Under the pieces are notes generated by a model. That model worked only from the letters and a program-made list of their open reading frames with translations, searched no databases and was not told where the DNA came from. This document shows, piece by piece, positions 34,332-37,327 of a stretch of 37,327 nt of DNA. Source of the DNA: Chloroflexaceae bacterium (GTDB lineage Bacteria; Chloroflexota; Chloroflexia; Chloroflexales; Chloroflexaceae); the NCBI GenBank assembly GCA_028282325.1, contig JANQID010000040.1, positions 1 through 37,327 on the forward strand, in the 5' to 3' direction. Each line of letters opens with the position of its first letter. The stretch's first letter is position 1. The translations under genes and the position numbers were made by a program.

Positions 34332-35114
34332 TTATTGCGGCATATCGAGAGTCTGCTGCGGCGTCGCCGGTCGAATGGGGTTTTCAAATCCGCTATCCGG
34401 GGGGAGATCCGGTTGTTGCGCGGCGGCAACAGCAAGCTGATCGCACCGTTCGTTATCCTCAATTCCTGCGTGGCCCGGAATGCGCACGAACGTCGCATCA
34501 TAGCGTTCATACAACGTTAGCAGCGTATCCCACAAATCAGCATTCTTTACCGGGACCAGCTCCGCGCCTGCTTTCCGCTGCCACGCCTGGGACTGCCACG
34601 CGCGCGCCCATCCCTTTTGTATACCATCAACAACGTACCTCGAGTCGCTGTAGACGATCACCGAAGGCGCGCCTTTGAGCGTTTGCAAAGCAACAATCGC
34701 GGCTTGCAGCTCCATACGATTGTTGGTTGTCCGGGCGAAACCGCCCGAAAGTTCCTTCACGCTGTTCTGGTAGCGCAAGACAACCCCGTAGCCGCCGGAG
34801 CCGGGATTGCCGTCGCATGCGCCGTCGGTAAAGATAATGACTTTACCGGCCTGGAGCGCTGTTTCAGGCTGCAACTCGACCGGCAGGTCAAGCGTCTGAG
34901 CAGGGGCGTCCGACTCGGCGCGGGCATAGGAAACAGGCGTTTCTCCGGTATGCTCTCGATACCACCTTTCGGCGTCGGCGCGAACCGCAAAGCCTTTATA
35001 GACGGCGCCGCGAAAGCCTTTGATGTTCAACTCCGCGCCGTTAGGGCCGAACCATTTGTCGTAGATGCCGGGTTGGACGCCTTTGACGACCGCGTAAAAC
35101 TTGCGTTTGCTCAT
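34332..35114 (-). CDS. rnhA: Ribonuclease HI with N-terminal viroplasmin/hybrid-binding domain
   Basis: I start at the ATG at 35114 (MSKRKFYAVV); AGGAG lies 12 bases upstream. The 260-residue protein has an N-terminal hybrid-binding domain (about 4-50: 'KFYAVVKGVQPGIYDKW', 'FKGF'-type 'IKGFRGAVYKGF', 'AERWY') as in eukaryotic RNase H1. The catalytic domain (about 90-232) has D97 in 'FTDGACDGNPG', E135 in 'NNRMELQAA', D157 in 'YSDSRYVVDG', H215 in 'IPGHAG' and D225 in 'NERCDQLA'. It cleaves RNA in RNA-DNA hybrids. A Pro/Gln-rich tail of about 25 residues follows. It is transcribed alone. Confidence 0.93.
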   Translation of the reverse strand: MSKRKFYAVVKGVQPGIYDKWFGPNGAELNIKGFRGAVYKGFAVRADAERWYREHTGETPVSYARAESDAPAQTLDLPVELQPETALQAGKVIIFTDGACDGNPGSGGYGVVLRYQNSVKELSGGFARTTNNRMELQAAIVALQTLKGAPSVIVYSDSRYVVDGIQKGWARAWQSQAWQRKAGAELVPVKNADLWDTLLTLYERYDATFVRIPGHAGIEDNERCDQLAVAAAQQPDLPPDSGFENPIRPATPQQTLDMPQ

Positions 35115-35820
35115 ACGATACGGTTGCTCCTGACCAGAGTGTGCGCGTGAAAAGTTTGCGTGATAGCTGGCGAGCACAACCAGAAGTGTATCACATTGTC
35201 ATTCCGTTATGAAATCCTCCAGCCGTTCTTGACAGATCGGCTACGCTCACCGAAAATTCCGCGCGGCTGTGCGCCGCCGCAATCCCTAAAAGATCCCGGT
35301 TCGGCCAATAGCTCGTGCCGCATGGTGCGTAGGCGACAGTGAGGATACGCCGCATGGTGCGTAGGCGGCAGCCGTATCGAACCGGCGGCGCGCCAGAGTG
35401 GATGAAAAAGGGACGAATGAGGAACGCAAAGCTGTTTGCGGCGTGCGGGCTGGTACGTTGCGACCAGTCTCGGCCCGCTGCGACCTTCTCACGTATTCCT
35501 CTTATTCAGCGGAGCCGACAGGTCGATTGCGCCGCAGAGAACGCAGAGGAACGCAAAGATGGTCGCGGATTGCGCCGGGCAGATCGGGGCGAATACGGAC
35601 GGTTGGGATGGCGGGGCGATGGTGTGCTCTCGATCGACAACAAATACATGTCAGGCATCAACCACCCCGCCGTCAATTGCCCGCCCTATCGGCTATCGTT
35701 ATATCGGATATCGGCTATGTTGCCGCCGCACCTGACCAGTCTCGGCCCGTACTCCGCACTATGATGCGGAAGGTACGACTCGTCACTCGTCATTCGTATT
35801 GTTTCTGAAAGGACCACGTG
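35115..35820. repeat. Gene-free stretch made of short repeat fragments
   Basis: No convincing gene lies here although several frames are open. It holds a direct repeat of 23 bases (GCCGCATGGTGCGTAGGCGR at 35317 and 35349, period 32). A 16-base direct repeat, GACCAGTCTCGGCCCG, is at 35462 and 35734. Two 'gaggaacgcaaag' copies lie near 35420 and 35560. 'gccgcacctgac' near 35724 is shared with 5104-5114, and 'actcgtcactcgt' near 35780 is shared with 26773-26786. AAAGG eight bases before the otsB ATG lies at its right end. Confidence 0.6.
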
Positions 35821-36594
35821 ATGCAAAGGCTCAACCCGGCAGTCGATGTCGAAGGGTATATGCGCCGGATTCCCGCTGCGCCGCAGCGCGTGCTGATGCT
35901 CGACTACGACGGTACGCTGGCACCGTTTCGCATCGAACGCGATCAGGCCGTTCCCTACCCCGGCGTACGCGAGGTTTTGGCAGCGATCATCGCCAACGGC
36001 AATACGCGGCTCGTGATTGTTAGCGGTCGTCCCGTTCGCGACCTGTTGCGGCTGCTGGCGTTGGAGCAAACCCCGGAAATCTGGGGCTCGCACGGCTGGG
36101 AGCATCGCCACGTGGATGGCCGGGAGGAGCCTCTCGCGATGCCGACGGAGGCGCTGGCGGGACTCGACGCCGCAGCGCGATGGGCCGAGGAGCGCAATCT
36201 GCAGGCGCGCATCGAAGAGAAGCCGAGCAGCCGGGCACTGCACTGGCGGGGTATGGACGCCGCCGGCATTGCCGAGCTGCGCGCAGCGGCCCTCGCGGCC
36301 TGGGAGCCGATTGCCCGCGCCTATCGCCTGATCCTGCATCCCTTCGACGGCGGGCTTGAGCTTCGCGTTCCCGGTCGGGACAAAGGCTACGCCGTGGACC
36401 AGGTGCTGCACGCCACGCCTCCCGACGCTGCGGTCGCCTTTCTGGGCGATGATCGCACCGATGAGGATGGCTTTTGCGCATTGCAGGGCCGCGGCCTTGG
36501 GGTGCTGGTGCGCGCGGAACACAAAGCAACCGCCGCCGACCTGTGGCTCAAGCCGCCCGAAGAGCTGCTGGAGTTTTTGCGGCTGTGGCGTTAG
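35821..36594 (+). CDS. otsB: Trehalose-6-phosphate phosphatase
   Basis: I start at the ATG at 35821, with AAAGG eight bases upstream; a GTG at 35818 is adjacent. The 257-residue HAD-fold enzyme has motif I DYDGTLAPF (D28 and D30), motif II 'LVIVSGRP', 'GSHGWEHR' (the family's 'GNHGxE'-like loop), 'GGLELRVPGRDKGYAV' with the motif III lysine, and motif IV 'AFLGDDRTDEDGF'. It removes phosphate from trehalose-6-phosphate, making the stress solute trehalose. otsA is not in the window; a short 37-codon frame follows instead. Confidence 0.88.
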   Translation: MQRLNPAVDVEGYMRRIPAAPQRVLMLDYDGTLAPFRIERDQAVPYPGVREVLAAIIANGNTRLVIVSGRPVRDLLRLLALEQTPEIWGSHGWEHRHVDGREEPLAMPTEALAGLDAAARWAEERNLQARIEEKPSSRALHWRGMDAAGIAELRAAALAAWEPIARAYRLILHPFDGGLELRVPGRDKGYAVDQVLHATPPDAAVAFLGDDRTDEDGFCALQGRGLGVLVRAEHKATAADLWLKPPEELLEFLRLWR

Positions 36595-36611
36595 GCGGGG
36601 ATCGGGGGCGA

Positions 36612-36725
36612 ATGAATCAGGACAGCCGCCTGCTCTTCGCGGCTGACTTTGATCGCCACAACGCCTTCCACGTCAACGCCTGGCCGGAGTTGCGGGAGCT
36701 GTGGCGCGGCTGGAGACAAATCTAA
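36612..36725 (+). CDS. Small ORF or gene remnant after otsB
   Basis: A 37-codon frame, ATG at 36612, follows otsB by 17 bases with GGGGG three bases before it. The peptide is rich in Arg, Trp and Ala ('RHNAFHVNAWPELRELW') and resembles no family that I know. It may be the stub of a deleted downstream gene or chance. Confidence 0.2.
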   Translation: MNQDSRLLFAADFDRHNAFHVNAWPELRELWRGWRQI

Positions 36726-36732
36726 TAGAGAA

Positions 36733-36762
36733 AAAGCGGCTGTAGGACTGCCAGTCCTCTAC
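36733..36762. repeat. Short palindrome upstream of the toxin-antitoxin pair
   Basis: GTAGGACTG and CAGTCCTCTAC almost meet in a near-perfect palindrome (one unpaired base) within 36740-36761. Further on, TACAAT (36792-36797) and TTGACA (36817-36822) are promoter-like but do not combine into a correctly spaced pair. The palindrome could be an operator or a small repeat. Confidence 0.35.
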
Positions 36763-36882
36763 GATCTGCCGCCGTCTCATAGCAAGGGTGATACAATGAG
36801 GATAGCGCTACAAGGGTTGACACACATCTACTGCAGAACGCGATGTTCGGGCGTGACAGGAACATAGCTGAAGGGAGCGGGT

Positions 36883-37119
36883 ATGGCAGACATACACGGC
36901 CTTGAACAGACGGTACTCGACAAGCTGCGCCATCTTCCGCCTGAGGAGCAGCGTGAAGTGCTCGACTTCGTCGAGTTTCTGCACGAGCGGCGCCGACAAA
37001 CGCCGTTTCGTGGCGTCAAAGGGCTGTGGGCCGACTTGGACGTCCAGATCGGCGCCGACGAGATCGACGAAGCGCGGCGCGAGATGTGGGGCCGTTTTCT
37101 GCGTGAGGATATCGTATGA
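36883..37119 (+). CDS. Antitoxin-like protein (DUF2281/VapB type)
   Basis: A 78-residue protein with the N-terminal pattern 'LEQTVLDKLRHLPPEEQREVLDFVEFLHERR', recognised by 'LPPE.Q.EVLDFVEFL', and a C-terminal toxin-binding tail ('GLWADLDVQIGADEIDEARREMWGRF'). This DUF2281 type pairs with PIN-domain toxins. Its TGA overlaps the ATG of the PIN gene (ATGA at 37116-37119), the usual toxin-antitoxin layout. GGGAGCGGGT lies before its ATG. The antitoxin is intact, though its partner is not. Confidence 0.78.
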   Translation: MADIHGLEQTVLDKLRHLPPEEQREVLDFVEFLHERRRQTPFRGVKGLWADLDVQIGADEIDEARREMWGRFLREDIV

Positions 37120-37298
37120 CCGCGGTGCTAGCCGATACCCACACCATCGTCGGGTATCTTGCCCCACCCGGCAATCTGAGCGCCAGCGCAGTGCAGGCGT
37201 TGGATGGTGCGACACAGGCAGGTGATCTGATACCAAACGATAATGAACAGGCCGCATGTCACCCTGAGCGGAGCGAAGGGTCTCAGCGTCCCCGATAG
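37116..37298 (+). pseudogene. PIN-domain toxin (VapC-like) interrupted by a dispersed repeat
   Basis: The first 38 codons read as a PIN toxin: 'VLADTHTIVGYLAPPGNLSASAVQALDGATQAGDLI' (key parts 'LADTHTIV.YL' with the first catalytic aspartate D7, and 'LS..A..AL..A...GD.I'). From 37231 the frame enters the repeat and reads 'NDNEQAACHPERSEG', ending at 37298. A full toxin is about 125-135 residues with three more acidic residues; these are missing. The gene is thus most likely inactive here. The window ends at the end of the repeat, so the rest of vapC may lie beyond it. Confidence 0.7.
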
Positions 37299-37327
37299 CC
37301 GGGATTCTTCGCTTTGCTCAGAATGAC
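37231..37327 (+). repeat. Dispersed 'CHPERSEG'-type repeat, copy 2, reaching the window end
   Basis: It starts TACCAAACGATAATGAACAG, continues 'gccgcatgtcaccctgagcgg' (first part only) and 'gaagggtctc', and ends 'gattcttcgctttgctcagaatgac' on the last base of the window. It is the inverse of 33198-33306. The left edge is inside the PIN toxin gene. The match to the other copy's end suggests that the window stops exactly at the element's boundary. Confidence 0.78.

Noticed and set aside
34075-34440. Plus-strand frames between the HD gene and rnhA
   Set aside because: They start within the terminator region or overlap rnhA, and the translations are compositionally odd with no motif.
35398-35808. 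Open frames of 100-140 codons in the rnhA-otsB gap
   Set aside because: They run through direct-repeat fragments, lack ribosome-binding sites and show no domain pattern.
36792-36822. TACAAT and TTGACA upstream of the antitoxin gene as a promoter
   Set aside because: The -10-like box lies before the -35-like box, so they cannot form one promoter; neither has a good partner at the right distance.

Overview
The window looks like chromosomal DNA of a filamentous-type Chloroflexota bacterium, probably class Chloroflexia. This is an inference from several things: GC-rich codon use; many GAF-containing histidine kinases; methylmalonyl-CoA epimerase; an F-type ATP synthase operon in the order a-c-b-delta-alpha-gamma-beta-epsilon; and short dispersed palindromic repeats, one of which reads as the 'CHPERSEG' peptide in translation. 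No rRNA, tRNA, CRISPR array, prophage or intact insertion sequence was seen.

Layout. 1-416: the 3' end of a membrane protein. 510-1964 (minus): a secreted, membrane-anchored HELTH metallopeptidase. 2240-6022 (minus): a three-gene carbon-catabolism cluster with an LsrF-like class I aldolase, an aldolase/short-chain dehydrogenase fusion whose aldolase half has lost key motifs, and an intact class II aldolase coupled to it by TGATG. 6510-7298 (plus): a jacalin-lectin/helix-hairpin-helix fusion behind a near-consensus promoter. 7461-7928 (minus): a thioredoxin-fold protein without CxxC. 8067-11831 (minus): a NarL-type two-component system followed by an RNase Z-like hydrolase. 11922-13286 (minus): ScpA and an HD-domain protein.

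13473-17491 (plus): three genes upstream of the ATP synthase, namely an unrecognised KOW/sandwich-type protein, a receiver-GAF-histidine kinase, and a degenerate receiver fused to a roadblock/LC7 domain. 17673-24905: the complete eight-gene ATP synthase operon. It has a promoter and a long hairpin with a U-tract in front of atpB, and several internal hairpins. 24996-26771: mreB and a methyltransferase.

26887-27294 (minus) methylmalonyl-CoA epimerase; 27541-29658 (plus) GAF/PAS histidine kinase; 29662-30600 (minus) isoaspartyl peptidase/asparaginase; 31016-31999 (plus) lipid kinase; 32076-33161 (plus) TolB-like lipoprotein; 33363-33995 (plus) HD hydrolase; 34332-35114 (minus) viroplasmin-RNase HI; 35821-36594 (plus) trehalose-6-phosphatase. 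The window closes with a toxin-antitoxin pair whose PIN toxin runs into a dispersed repeat. A second, inverted copy of that repeat lies at 33198-33306. The window ends at the repeat boundary, which suggests a contig end.

Most of the window is core metabolism and signalling. The least ordinary parts are the jacalin-HhH fusion, the aldolase-degenerate SDR cluster, the pseudo-receiver/roadblock trio next to the ATP synthase, the atp leader structure, and the repeat-interrupted vapC.
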